Both the position numbers and the translations under genes were made by a program. A DNA stretch of 51,756 nucleotides, taken from NCBI GenBank assembly GCA_021413445.1, contig JAIOQI010000051.1, positions 1 through 51,756 on the forward strand, read 5' to 3'. The first letter of the stretch is position 1. Each line of letters begins with the position of its first letter. Source of the DNA: Alphaproteobacteria bacterium. Lineage in GTDB: Bacteria; Pseudomonadota; Alphaproteobacteria; Micavibrionales; UBA2020. Below, in pieces: positions 24,437 to 32,852 of the stretch. The notes under the pieces are model-generated. The model made no database searches. It was not told the origin of the DNA and saw only the letters and a program-made list of their open reading frames with translations.

Positions 24437-25245
24437 CTGTTGCGCGTTATCGCCCTGCATTGCAGTAAATAAAGTTTGTCACCAGCAAACGCCCATTCAA
24501 TATCCAGACCCTTGCCATAGCAGGCTTCGCAACGCGCCGCCAGAGCATGCAGCTCGGCGAGCATCGCCTCGTTCAGGCATAAAACGCTGACGCGGTCTTC
24601 GGCGACGGGTTTTTCCATGACCCCGCCTTCCGGGTGGCTGGACAGCTCAATATATTTCTCACCGGCGATGCAACGCAGCACGCGGCCCTGTGCGTCGAGC
24701 ACATGGTTATCCGGTATCACCAGCCCGCCGACGACAGCCTCTCCAAGGCCCCAGGCCGCTTCAATGACACGCTCATCGCCGCCCGTCAGCGGATTTTTGG
24801 TGAACATCACGCCCGCGCAATCAGGCTCGACCATGCGCTGCACCACCACGCCGATGCGCGGCGTTTCGTCCATGCCCAGTTTGCGCCGGTAGGCGCGGGC
24901 CGATTCAGTATGCGCGGATTCCCGCACCTTCAGCACCGCGTCAGACAGCAGGCTTTCGTGACGGACGTTCAGGATCGTGATATGCTGACCGGCGAAGCTG
25001 GCGCCTTCAGAATCCTCGCCGACGGCAGACGAACGCACAGCGCAGGGCCCGGCCAGCCGGATGAATTCGTCACGCATATTTCGCATGGTTTCTGCATGTC
25101 CCCTGAACACGTCCTCGACGTGGGTCGTTGCCAGCGCAAAGCCCGGAGGAACGGGAAGCCCCGCGCGCAGCGAACGCGCCAGTGACGCGGCCTTTCCGCC
25201 GAAACGGGATTCATCGAAAGCCTCTTCCAGGGGGGTGGGGCTCAA
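24433..25245 (-). CDS. Free-standing PEP-synthase/PPDK-type ATP-binding domain protein
   Basis: A 270-residue protein that is only the nucleotide-binding domain of PEP synthase or pyruvate phosphate dikinase: FGGKAASL (15-22), VRSSAVGEDSEGASFAG (70-86), VVVQRMVEPDCAGVMFTKNP (133-152), EAAWGLGEAVVGG (162-174) and the closing LYLLQCRAI. These are the residues that grip ATP and transfer its phosphates to the swivelling histidine domain. That domain is absent here but present in the upstream gene, which overlaps by ATGA. Size matches the ATP domain of rifampin phosphotransferase (about 300 residues). The two proteins probably form one enzyme. Confidence 0.82.
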   Translation of the reverse strand: MSPTPLEEAFDESRFGGKAASLARSLRAGLPVPPGFALATTHVEDVFRGHAETMRNMRDEFIRLAGPCAVRSSAVGEDSEGASFAGQHITILNVRHESLLSDAVLKVRESAHTESARAYRRKLGMDETPRIGVVVQRMVEPDCAGVMFTKNPLTGGDERVIEAAWGLGEAVVGGLVIPDNHVLDAQGRVLRCIAGEKYIELSSHPEGGVMEKPVAEDRVSVLCLNEAMLAELHALAARCEACYGKGLDIEWAFAGDKLYLLQCRAITRNR

Positions 25246-26936
25246 CGCACAGCCTCCACGAGATGAACCTCGCCTTTATCGCCGTCAACACGGATGCGCG
25301 CGCCATCTGCGAAAACAGCCGTCGCCTTGCGCGTTCCCACCACGGACGGAATCCCGTATTCGCGGGCAACGATGGCCGCATGGGAAAGCTGGCCGCCGCC
25401 GTCGGTGACGATAGCGCCCAGCAACGGCAGAACCACGTTAAAGGCGGCGCTGGTGTTGCGCGTGACGAGGATATCGCCCTGCTGCAGCCGGTTGAAATCC
25501 TGCGGGCCGTTGACGATGCGGGCGATGCCTTCATAAACACCCGGATGGACGGGAAGACCCGTGACGCTTTTCGGCGCGGAAGAATCCTTGGTTTGCCGCT
25601 TGTCCGGAGCGGTAAAAATATTCCCGATCACGGCACCCATGGCCCGTGCGCCCGCCCGCGATTTTTTCGGCAGCCACTCGGCCGGCGGCGGTCCTGACGG
25701 CGCTGCCCCAAGCCATGCCGGCGCGTCTGCGACCGTCTTCGTTGTGCGCCATGTCTGACGACGGACCAGCTCCGCAATGCCGGGTTCTTTACTGCCGGTG
25801 AGCATGCCGATGATCTCGTCGTGGCTGGCATCGATCGCGAGCGCGGCGTCCGGCAAAAGGCCCTTCGCTGCAAGACGGCGCCCCGCTTCAAGAATCGCCC
25901 GCCGCGCGATCCCCGTCGCCCAGTTGTCGTTATAAATCCCGCGCTCGTCGCGCAGCCGGTACATGAAGCGCGCTTCTTCAAGCAGGGCGTCGAACTGCGC
26001 ACGTTGGGCTTCCGGCACTTTCGCCCGCAGCGCATCACGGCGTTTGATAAAATCTCCCTCGCGGTCGGTTACATCGGAAGCGCTGAACATCGTCCCCAGC
26101 AGCATCTCCGGCATTTCCAGCGCATATTTTTCGCTGATATCGTAACCGGAAACGGCGCGATAACCGATCTCCTCCAGAAATTCCTGCAACGGAGCGGCGA
26201 TCCCATCCTTCTGTTTTAATTCGTCCAGCACCGACTGGGCATCACGACCACGGACGCTTTCGGCAGTAATCCCCTTCGATTTAAGCGCTTCCTGCAGGCG
26301 TCCCAGCGTTCCCGCTCCCCGCGAGACCGGCGTCGCGCCCTTGAGCACGCCCAGCACTTCTCCCGAGGTCAGGCCCGTCCAGCGTTGCGTTTCCGCCAGA
26401 AAATGCCCCACGGCAAAGCAGCTGGGAACCGTGAAAATATGGTGCCGGTAAATCATCTCGCCCAGATTCGCTTTGATGTCCGCGAGATAGGCCAGAAAAT
26501 CCGCATCGCTCAGCGCGGCGATATCCATCTTCTGGAGCTTGCGGTTGCGGGCGATTGAATCCGGCTTATATTCTTCGTCCCAGCGCCGCATGTCGTCATG
26601 CCAAATTTTCCGCGCAAGAACATCCCGCCCGAAAGAAAGCCTCTTGCGCATGGCGGGGTGCAGCCTGGCCAGCAACATGAAAATAAATCGCGGCGGCAGG
26701 CCCGTCGCGCTCTCCGGCGCGCCGACGGCGATGGCCTTCATGTAGCAAAAATCGTTGACGACCTTCGCGCAAAAATAATCAAGCAGCAGGCCATAGCGTG
26801 TCGTACCTTCGCTGAAGCCGCGCGCAAAATGCTCGGGGAAAATACCGCTTATGTAGCGCGTCATCGGCCTTGAAAAATGCGTTTCTTCCAGTTCCCATGA
26901 TCCGGGGCCCGGAGCTTTGAATTCAACTTGCGACAT
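25242..26936 (-). CDS. PEP-utilising phosphohistidine protein, substrate-binding and His domains
   Basis: A 564-residue protein beginning SQVEFKAPGPGSWELEETHF and ending in a PEP-utilising mobile domain with GGGQLSHAAIVAREYGIP, where H519 is the expected phosphorylated histidine. The ~450 residues between are mostly helical and resemble the substrate-binding domain of rifampin-phosphotransferase-like enzymes. The ATP-binding domain that normally precedes these parts is missing and encoded by the next gene. I chose the ATG at 26936, which has AAGGG 9 bases ahead, over an upstream one at 26993. The compound phosphorylated is unknown; a drug or a secondary metabolite is likely given the exporter in the operon. 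Confidence 0.82.
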   Translation of the reverse strand: MSQVEFKAPGPGSWELEETHFSRPMTRYISGIFPEHFARGFSEGTTRYGLLLDYFCAKVVNDFCYMKAIAVGAPESATGLPPRFIFMLLARLHPAMRKRLSFGRDVLARKIWHDDMRRWDEEYKPDSIARNRKLQKMDIAALSDADFLAYLADIKANLGEMIYRHHIFTVPSCFAVGHFLAETQRWTGLTSGEVLGVLKGATPVSRGAGTLGRLQEALKSKGITAESVRGRDAQSVLDELKQKDGIAAPLQEFLEEIGYRAVSGYDISEKYALEMPEMLLGTMFSASDVTDREGDFIKRRDALRAKVPEAQRAQFDALLEEARFMYRLRDERGIYNDNWATGIARRAILEAGRRLAAKGLLPDAALAIDASHDEIIGMLTGSKEPGIAELVRRQTWRTTKTVADAPAWLGAAPSGPPPAEWLPKKSRAGARAMGAVIGNIFTAPDKRQTKDSSAPKSVTGLPVHPGVYEGIARIVNGPQDFNRLQQGDILVTRNTSAAFNVVLPLLGAIVTDGGGQLSHAAIVAREYGIPSVVGTRKATAVFADGARIRVDGDKGEVHLVEAVR

Positions 26937-27374
26937 TTTACCATGCCCTTTTCTGTGTTTATTGTTGTGAGCCCCACAATAAAGCCACTTCATATCAAAG
27001 CAAGGGGGTAGCGTTCAGCTCAATCTAGTTTTGACTATCTCTTTACCCTGTCGCTCGAGGCGCTCGACCGGTTTTCTGCTTTTTGCCATTGCCAACTCGT
27101 AGAAAACAAGGCTGCTCCTCAGGAGCTTCAGAGCGGCGAATAAATTTCTGCCACCTTTTGTTGTCTGTATCTCCGATTCTTTTCGCATAAATCCACGCGA
27201 GCCACGCATAGAGCCCATGGCTGGAAAGGGGATGGAGATCTATGGCGAGACGAATGCAAGCTAAGTAGTTGAATAATAATAATTAATTTATATGGGTTAT
27301 TCCCATTTTTTATTTGACATAATAAAGTATATAGACTATACTGTTTTCAGCTTAATAAACAAGAGGAGAAGAAC
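26937..27374. other. Intergenic region with a doubtful small ORF and a strong promoter
   Basis: 438 bases between divergent transcription units. A 67-codon open frame on the minus strand (27015-27218; ends KPVERLERQGKEIVKTRLS) lacks a ribosome site and matches nothing I know, so I do not call it. The right end carries the consensus promoter at 27314-27342. The base composition turns distinctly AT-rich from about 27240. Confidence 0.45.
27314..27342 (+). promoter_or_regulatory. Consensus promoter with overlapping dyad, upstream of the DUF1566-like gene
   Basis: TTGACA (27314-27319), exactly 17 bases, TATACT (27337-27342): a near-perfect sigma-70 promoter. AGTATA, five bases, TATACT (27326-27342) forms a perfect dyad whose right arm is the -10 box, so a repressor could sit on it. 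The ATG is 33 bases downstream. Confidence 0.8.
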
Positions 27375-27785
27375 ATGTCCACAAACACAGACTTCTTAAG
27401 CGGCGACAAAATGCCTGATGGCAGCATCTTTTTGGGAGAAGGTCTCTTCGCGATGCCGATGGACGCGGAAAAAAAGATGACTTCAAAAGAAGCCGATGAA
27501 TATATTTACAAGTTGAACAGGAAAAATGCTCTTGGGCACAGTGACTGGCGTTTACCGTCTCCTGAGGAGCAGAAATTCGTGTTTGCTAATCAAGAAAAAG
27601 GTGCGCTGAAGGGCACGTTTAATAATGCTTCCAATTATTGGAACGAGAAACAGGTTAATGTGAGGTATAATATGATCACGTACATATTGGCCTCTTTCAA
27701 AGATAGCTTGAAAGTAATTCTTCTACCTAAGCGTACCGGGTTTGTGCGCTGTGTTCGTACAAATTCACCGCGCTTTGTTTATTAA
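27375..27785 (+). CDS. DUF1566 (Lcl-like) domain protein
   Basis: A 136-residue protein with GHSDWRLPSPEEQKFVF and the C-terminal FVRCVR, the two signatures of DUF1566/Lcl_C domains, which are C-type-lectin-like folds of unclear role. No signal peptide is seen, unlike many relatives. AAGAGGAGAAGAAC precedes the ATG. Codons are clearly A/T-richer than in the surrounding genes and the promoter is unusually consensus-like, both suggesting recent acquisition. Confidence 0.65.
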   Translation: MSTNTDFLSGDKMPDGSIFLGEGLFAMPMDAEKKMTSKEADEYIYKLNRKNALGHSDWRLPSPEEQKFVFANQEKGALKGTFNNASNYWNEKQVNVRYNMITYILASFKDSLKVILLPKRTGFVRCVRTNSPRFVY

Positions 27786-27827
27786 TGACGGCTAAGTCCT
27801 ATCGAACCTAAAGGCGGACTGAATTGT

Positions 27828-29978
27828 TTACTTCCTCTCCCACACTGTCACTTCTGAGATGGTATGCTGAAATTTACGACGCGTCTCGCGGATGATAAAA
27901 GGTATGTCCTTCGTATCCAGCAGTCGGAAATGGGTAGCCAGAATGTTCTTCAATCCATCCATAGTCGTATAATTTTCACCAGTCGACGCCTTGAACCCGC
28001 CGAGCCATTTGGCGCGCTCGGTGAACTCCTCTAGCCAAGTATAGGGCGAAGTCAGGATCAGAAGACCGCCGGGATTGATGCGCTCATGGATCATGCCGAG
28101 GAATTTGGCTGGGTCATAGAGTCTGTCGAGCAGGTTGCCGGCGAAAACCAGATCGTAGCCCGTAAACTTAGCCGCCAGGTTGCAGGCGTCCCCCTGAACA
28201 AAGGAAATTTTATCGGCGACCTTGTCCAGTCCCAGCCTGTCCAGTCGTGCTTCCTTGTAGGTGATGAGTTCCCCCTCGTCCTGAACCACATAGCGCTGGG
28301 TGCCGGTTTTCTGGAGGTTGGTCGGCGCCTGAATCAGCCGCGCCGAGAAATCCAGCGCATCCACATGGCTGAACGTTTTTGCCAGCTCGAAACTGGCGCG
28401 CCCCGCCGCGCAACCCACATCCAGCACTTTTTCCGTTTTCCTGCCCTTAATATATTCAAGGCAGAGTTTTGCGCAGGCAGCGGGAAAATTGGGCACGCCG
28501 AAATATTCATCGCCGTAGTGGAATTCGATGTACTGCGAAACGATTTTGTCGGTCTCGTAGATATTCGGTTCCGTCATTTTGAGTTCCTCCCCCTCTACAT
28601 AGCGCAGTCCGGCGTTCTGGAAGAAATGGCGGCGGAATGCATAGCGCGCGTCTTTAATGGCGACATTGCCCGTCGAAATCCAGCACCCGCCCTTGAAGAT
28701 ATTGTGCTTACCGTCGAAAGTTGGGGTAGAAAAATCATCATAGGCGGGATGAACCTCAAAGCCCTCGAAGGCATCCATCGGTGTTTCCGTCCATTGCCAG
28801 ACATTGCCGATAATATCATAGAATCCGCCCAAAAAGGCGAACTGGTTCACGGGACAGGCTGACATGTAGTGCTCAAGATTGATATTGCCGGGCGCCCTGT
28901 CCCAGTATGGCTCGTCGGTATCTGCCAACTTGCGCAGCAGTGACCATTCTGCCTCGGTCGGCATACGGATGTGCCTGCTCGTCTTTACGGACCTCCAGTT
29001 GCAGAAGGCCTTGGCCTCGAGATAGTTGATCTCCACCGGCCAGTCCCAAGGCATGTCAATCACTTCCAGCATGGTGCGATACTTAAATCCGCCGCCGTCC
29101 TCAACCCAGTAGGCGGGATGTATTGCATTTTTGAATGTCACCCATGCCCAGCCCTCTGCCGTCCAGTGCTGGCGCACCATATAGCCGCCGTCCTTGACAA
29201 AGGCCAGGAACTCCCGATTTGATACAATGTATTTGCTGGCACGAAAGGGCTCCACCTGCACGGTCTCACGCCCGTACTCATTGTCCCAGCCGTAAAGGGG
29301 ATTGCTCCTGTCCTTGCCCAGCGTGACGGTTCCCCCTGCCACTGGCAACAGTTCGTTTTCGGGCGCCGCCCCGCTCTGGCGGCAGATATTGCCCCAGAGC
29401 GGATGCTGCCTGACATGCTTCAGCGGCAGCTCGCGGAGCAGGACGGCGGAAGTTTCAAGGTGGATGCGCTCATGTTCGATCCCCATCATCACGATCCACA
29501 GCGGGTCATCCCAGCCGACGGGTAGCGTGACAGGGCAGGCGCGGATAAAACGGTCGACGACAGCGCGGGCCTTGTCGCGGTATGACTTGATCTCAGCCGG
29601 CGCCGGCCAGTCGTAATGTTTTTCGTTCAGGTCGTCCCAGGACATTTCATCGACGCCAACGGCAAACATGGACTCCAGCCCTAGATCAATACGTTCCTTG
29701 ATTAATCCGGCCACATTCAGCTTGTTGATGAAAAAGACCGCCGTGTGCCCGTAATAGAAAATCAAGGGGTGCCGCAGGGGATTGGCGCTGGCGTAAAATG
29801 CCTCATCCCCATTCAGGCATTCGAACAGGGATTCATACAGGGAAAAAGTTTTGTGAAAATATTCGAGGATCTCCAGGCGCCGGGCTTCCGGGTCCGGCCC
29901 GTCCAGCACAACGGTGTGGGTTTTGAATAGGTCGTGATCGCTTGCAAATAAAACATCTTTGCTTTTAGACCGCTTCAT
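27828..29978 (-). CDS. ovoA: 5-histidylcysteine sulfoxide synthase/methyltransferase OvoA
   Basis: A 716-residue enzyme of ovothiol synthesis. The N-terminal DinB-like part supplies iron ligands H78 (YYGHTA) and HERIHLE (H169, H173, with E175); the central formylglycine-generating-enzyme-like domain (about 205-480) shows GIEHERIHLETS, MPTEAEWSLLR and GNVWQWTET; and the C-terminal domain is an SAM methyltransferase with VLDVGCAAGRASFELAK. OvoA joins cysteine to histidine through oxygen, and its C-terminal domain methylates the imidazole of 5-thiohistidine. AAGGAG lies 6 bases ahead of the chosen ATG. OvoB, the lyase of the middle step, is not in the window. Confidence 0.93.
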   Translation of the reverse strand: MKRSKSKDVLFASDHDLFKTHTVVLDGPDPEARRLEILEYFHKTFSLYESLFECLNGDEAFYASANPLRHPLIFYYGHTAVFFINKLNVAGLIKERIDLGLESMFAVGVDEMSWDDLNEKHYDWPAPAEIKSYRDKARAVVDRFIRACPVTLPVGWDDPLWIVMMGIEHERIHLETSAVLLRELPLKHVRQHPLWGNICRQSGAAPENELLPVAGGTVTLGKDRSNPLYGWDNEYGRETVQVEPFRASKYIVSNREFLAFVKDGGYMVRQHWTAEGWAWVTFKNAIHPAYWVEDGGGFKYRTMLEVIDMPWDWPVEINYLEAKAFCNWRSVKTSRHIRMPTEAEWSLLRKLADTDEPYWDRAPGNINLEHYMSACPVNQFAFLGGFYDIIGNVWQWTETPMDAFEGFEVHPAYDDFSTPTFDGKHNIFKGGCWISTGNVAIKDARYAFRRHFFQNAGLRYVEGEELKMTEPNIYETDKIVSQYIEFHYGDEYFGVPNFPAACAKLCLEYIKGRKTEKVLDVGCAAGRASFELAKTFSHVDALDFSARLIQAPTNLQKTGTQRYVVQDEGELITYKEARLDRLGLDKVADKISFVQGDACNLAAKFTGYDLVFAGNLLDRLYDPAKFLGMIHERINPGGLLILTSPYTWLEEFTERAKWLGGFKASTGENYTTMDGLKNILATHFRLLDTKDIPFIIRETRRKFQHTISEVTVWERK

Positions 29979-30355
29979 TTCCCACTCCTTCCTCTTAATA
30001 GCGTAACATTCGTACATGCAAGAATCATTTTTATCAATGATGGCTTTTTGTTGGCGTATAATCATTTAGGTTCTTTGTTTTTAAAGAAGTTTACCTTCTA
30101 AAGAAACCTTTCTTATCGCTGACGAAAGCATCCAAAGAACTTAAAATTTCTGTTCCGACGATGACGAGCGTCACCATGAAACTCATCGAGATGGGTATTC
30201 TGGAGGAAATGACCGGCCGGGCGCGCAACAGGTTGTTCGTGTATAAAAACTATCTGGCCATCCTGACCTCCGGTACGGATCCGTTGTCCTAATGCCGCGC
30301 CATTTACGGATCATACGCTATCACACAATAGTATGGAAATAGCCGGGGCGCCGGC
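29979..30355. other. Gap between ovoA and the DUF1826-like gene
   Basis: 377 bases holding the Fic gene remnant (30083-30292) and a hairpin AGCCGG-GGCG-CCGGCT at 30341-30356 just past the stop of the leftward DUF1826-like gene. No T run follows the hairpin on either strand. Confidence 0.5.
30083..30292 (+). pseudogene. Remnant of a Fic-family gene (C-terminal winged helix)
   Basis: The frame reads VYLLKKPFLSLTKASKEL, then SVPTMTSVTMKLIEMGILEE, then MTGRARNRLFVYKNYLAIL, ending SGTDPLS and TAA at 30290-30292. This is the DNA-binding winged helix that closes many Fic/DOC AMP-transferase proteins. The catalytic Fic core (HPFxxGNGR) is absent; upstream the frame stops near 30058 within the ovoA leader. 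So only about 65 codons of the 3' end survive. Confidence 0.65.
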
Positions 30356-31078
30356 TTAACTAATCAGTAGTAATCTGGGTGGCCGCTCCAATCCTGTTTT
30401 CGGGGCACGATGCAGACATGGAGGAACGGGACAGCCGGGATATTCAACGGCAATGCGCCATAGATTGCCAATTCCGAATGAGAAAGATGCAGCTTTACCA
30501 AACTCCACATAGTGAAGATCATAACAATTCTCTCTCAGAAAAACGTCGAAGTCGCCCGCTTCCCCTTCCTGTTGAAAAAGACTCAGCAGTTCCGCGCGCG
30601 TTGCAGGCATGTCTATTCGTTTTTGCGCCTGATCATTACGCAGGCCTTCCGTAGCCGCCTCGTTATAGCTGCAAAGGTAAGTATCGATCGCAACCGGTGC
30701 CCTGTCTGCATGAAAGGAATAAACATCCGTCGGCACGGCCTCGGAGATTCCGTCGCGCTGATAATGCGGGACGCACTCAAGGCTGGGGGAGAGTCCCCGC
30801 TCCCGCAATAGCAGTTGGTCTGCAAGAAGTATGTCGGCAGCAGCCCTACCATTAGCGCTTAAATTCAGGCTACGAAGAAAGTCCTCATCAAGAGAGGTTA
30901 TTTCATCTTCACCGTTAAGGCATTGCGCCAATTCGTCGAAGTCTCCGGCCAGTGTGCGCGGCCAGCAGATAGCATTAACTGTCGGCCCGAACGGACTCGA
31001 CACAAGCTCCTCAAAGCTATCGACAACCCTGATCCGGTCATAGCCTGCGGGCGCGATGAAATGGGCCGTTTTTATCAA
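30356..31078 (-). CDS. DUF1826-like protein of unknown function
   Basis: A 240-residue protein. I chose the TTG at 31078 because a perfect AGGAGA lies 6 bases upstream; ATG-started frames would run through the divergent gene's region. Residues near VYSFHADRAPVAIDTYLCSY and the closing PCLHRAPKTGLERPPRLLLIS give an HxD...H...R pattern in the arrangement found in DUF1826 proteins, which looks like an Fe(II)-dioxygenase-type beta-helix. The metal site is inference. It is divergent from the exonuclease gene, 78 bases between starts. Confidence 0.55.
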   Translation of the reverse strand: MIKTAHFIAPAGYDRIRVVDSFEELVSSPFGPTVNAICWPRTLAGDFDELAQCLNGEDEITSLDEDFLRSLNLSANGRAAADILLADQLLLRERGLSPSLECVPHYQRDGISEAVPTDVYSFHADRAPVAIDTYLCSYNEAATEGLRNDQAQKRIDMPATRAELLSLFQQEGEAGDFDVFLRENCYDLHYVEFGKAASFSFGIGNLWRIAVEYPGCPVPPCLHRAPKTGLERPPRLLLIS

Positions 31079-31156
31079 GAAATGTCTCCTAAAAACTGTT
31101 GTGGTAAAAAAGCATTCGACAGGGTAAATTACCAGAAATTCACTCAGGAGCAACCC

Positions 31157-31882
31157 ATGCAAAAAGTCGTCGCTCTCGACTTTGAAACCGCGAACTATCC
31201 TCGCGACAGCGCGATTGCGCTGGGGGTTTCCATCGTCCAGGACAACGTCATTACAGAGCGCAAGGCATGGCTGTTTCGCCCGCCGGGCCATAGTATTTAC
31301 ATTCGGCCGGATTTTATAGCGATCCACGGCATTCGTCCGGCAGACCTGAGGGACAAGCCCCACTTCCCGGAGATCTGGCCCGAGATCGAGGCCTGCCTAG
31401 AAGGCGCTGACTTGCTGATCGCGCATAATGTCGGCTTCGACCGCAGTGTGCTTTACGGCGTGACGCAGCATTACGGTATTGATCTGCCTCGTTATAACTG
31501 GCAATGCACGGTCAATATCGCGCGGACGGCATGGCCGCATCTTCCCAATCACAAACTGCCGACCGTTTGCGAACATCTTGGCATAGAGCTCAAGCACCAT
31601 GATCCAGCCAGCGATGCTGAGGCCTGCGCCAGAATTTTTCTGTCCTCCGGATCGTGCGCGGAGACAGACGCTCTCGTTGAATACAACAGGCTTTATCAGG
31701 GAAACCAGAGGACGGAGCATACGGTTGCAGCGGCGCAATATAGGCTCGGCCTCAGGTACTGTGAGGGCGACGGCGTGGCGCAAAATCATGCCAAGGCAAT
31801 AAACTGTTTCCGCAAGGCTGCCGAGCAGGGGCACGCTGAAGCGCGGCAGCACCTGGAAGCCCTGGATCGCATGACCACATGA
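31157..31882 (+). CDS. DnaQ-type 3'-5' exonuclease fused to a Sel1 repeat
   Basis: A 241-residue protein. The exonuclease part keeps all DEDDh residues: LDFET (D8, E10), AHNVGFD (D95), and HHDPASDA (H148, D153), similar to the DNA polymerase III epsilon group. Residues about 193-235 (AQYRLGLRYCEGDGVAQN then AINCFRKAAEQGHAEARQHL) form one Sel1-like repeat, a protein-binding helix pair not usual in this family. CAGGAGCAACCC precedes the ATG. It overlaps the methyltransferase gene by ATGA. Confidence 0.85.
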   Translation: MQKVVALDFETANYPRDSAIALGVSIVQDNVITERKAWLFRPPGHSIYIRPDFIAIHGIRPADLRDKPHFPEIWPEIEACLEGADLLIAHNVGFDRSVLYGVTQHYGIDLPRYNWQCTVNIARTAWPHLPNHKLPTVCEHLGIELKHHDPASDAEACARIFLSSGSCAETDALVEYNRLYQGNQRTEHTVAAAQYRLGLRYCEGDGVAQNHAKAINCFRKAAEQGHAEARQHLEALDRMTT

Positions 31883-32550
31883 AAAAAGAATTCTGGTTTG
31901 AGCGGTGGAAAAAACAAGAGATCGGCTTCCATCAGGCCGATATCAACCCCTATCTGCATCAGTTCTGGCATGAGCTGAAATGCGCCCCCGGGGATCAGGT
32001 CTTTGTGCCGCTGTGCGGTAAAAGCCAGGACATGGTATGGCTGCAACAGCAAGGGCACCCCGTTCTGGGCGTAGAGCTGAGCCCGACAGCGGTGGAGGCA
32101 TTTTTTAAAGAAAACGGAACTGTGCCGCAACGGCATAAACAGGGAGCCTTCGATGTCAGCGAAAGCGGCAGCATCAGGATCCTGTGTGGCGACTTCTTTG
32201 ACTTGGAGCGGGAAGACCTGCAAGCAGTGAAAGCCGTCTATGACCGCGCCGCTCTGATTGCCCTGCCGCCCGAGATGCGCAAGAGGTATGTCTCTCACCT
32301 GATGCGCGCTCTTCCTGCGGGCGCGCAGGTTTTACTAATAACGATCGAATACCCCCAGGAACAGATGGAAGGCCCACCTTTTTCTGTATCTGCGGAGGAG
32401 GTCAAAAGCCTTTATGGCGCACAAGTAGAAATACGGCTACTCGAACGCAGCGGTGTTTTAGCAGAAAACCCCCGATTTAAAGAACGCGGGCTGAATCATC
32501 TGCACGAGAACGTTTTTCTAATCAAAAGAATCTCTGCGGCTGAAAGTTAG
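31879..32550 (+). CDS. tpm: Thiopurine S-methyltransferase
   Basis: A 223-residue SAM-dependent methyltransferase. It starts FWFERWKKQEIGFHQADINP, has the SAM loop VFVPLCGKSQDMVWL and VLGVELSPTAVEAFF, and YDRAALIALPPEMRKRY, all hallmarks of bacterial Tpm. Bacterial Tpm methylates thiopurines and selenium or tellurium compounds; the physiological substrate is uncertain. It is coupled by ATGA to the exonuclease-Sel1 gene and is a likely co-transcribed accessory function. Confidence 0.9.
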   Translation: MKKEFWFERWKKQEIGFHQADINPYLHQFWHELKCAPGDQVFVPLCGKSQDMVWLQQQGHPVLGVELSPTAVEAFFKENGTVPQRHKQGAFDVSESGSIRILCGDFFDLEREDLQAVKAVYDRAALIALPPEMRKRYVSHLMRALPAGAQVLLITIEYPQEQMEGPPFSVSAEEVKSLYGAQVEIRLLERSGVLAENPRFKERGLNHLHENVFLIKRISAAES

Positions 32551-32852
32551 CGCGCTAAGGGAAATGCGTTCCGATGTTTTTGTCGGACGACTCATCCACA
32601 AGAGCTTTGAGATCGCCTAGATTCTCAGCCCCAAAATCCTAACCCTTTGAAAATCCGCCGAACCCCGAAAATGGCCAACTGAGAGAATTGCAGTATTGGG
32701 CAGGAAATCAGGGATTCTCAGTAGTTCGGCAGAAAAGCAGATGCGTGAAATACCCGCCAACAGCGCACGTTTCTGCGCTCTTTCTCTCATATGACGGGGA
32801 AGGCCAGACTAGATGGTTGGGGGGCAGTCCAGCGATAACCTTTCTCATTATT
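32551..32852. other. Intergenic region without a recognised gene
   Basis: 302 bases between tpm and the SieB-like gene. A frame stays open on the + strand from about 32670 to a stop at 32859-32861 but has no start codon with a ribosome site. I see no promoter or terminator I would call. Confidence 0.4.

Noticed and set aside
24433..26936. The split PEP-synthase-like genes considered as one frameshifted gene
   Set aside because: The domain order is reversed relative to the fused enzyme and the overlap is a regular ATGA with intact starts, so a single frameshift cannot explain it.
27015..27218. 67-codon frame on the minus strand in the gap left of the DUF1566-like gene
   Set aside because: No ribosome site, no recognised motif, neighbouring frames equally open.
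30341..30356. AGCCGG-GGCG-CCGGCT hairpin considered as a terminator
   Set aside because: No T run on either strand and it touches the stop of the DUF1826-like gene; stem is only 6 bp.
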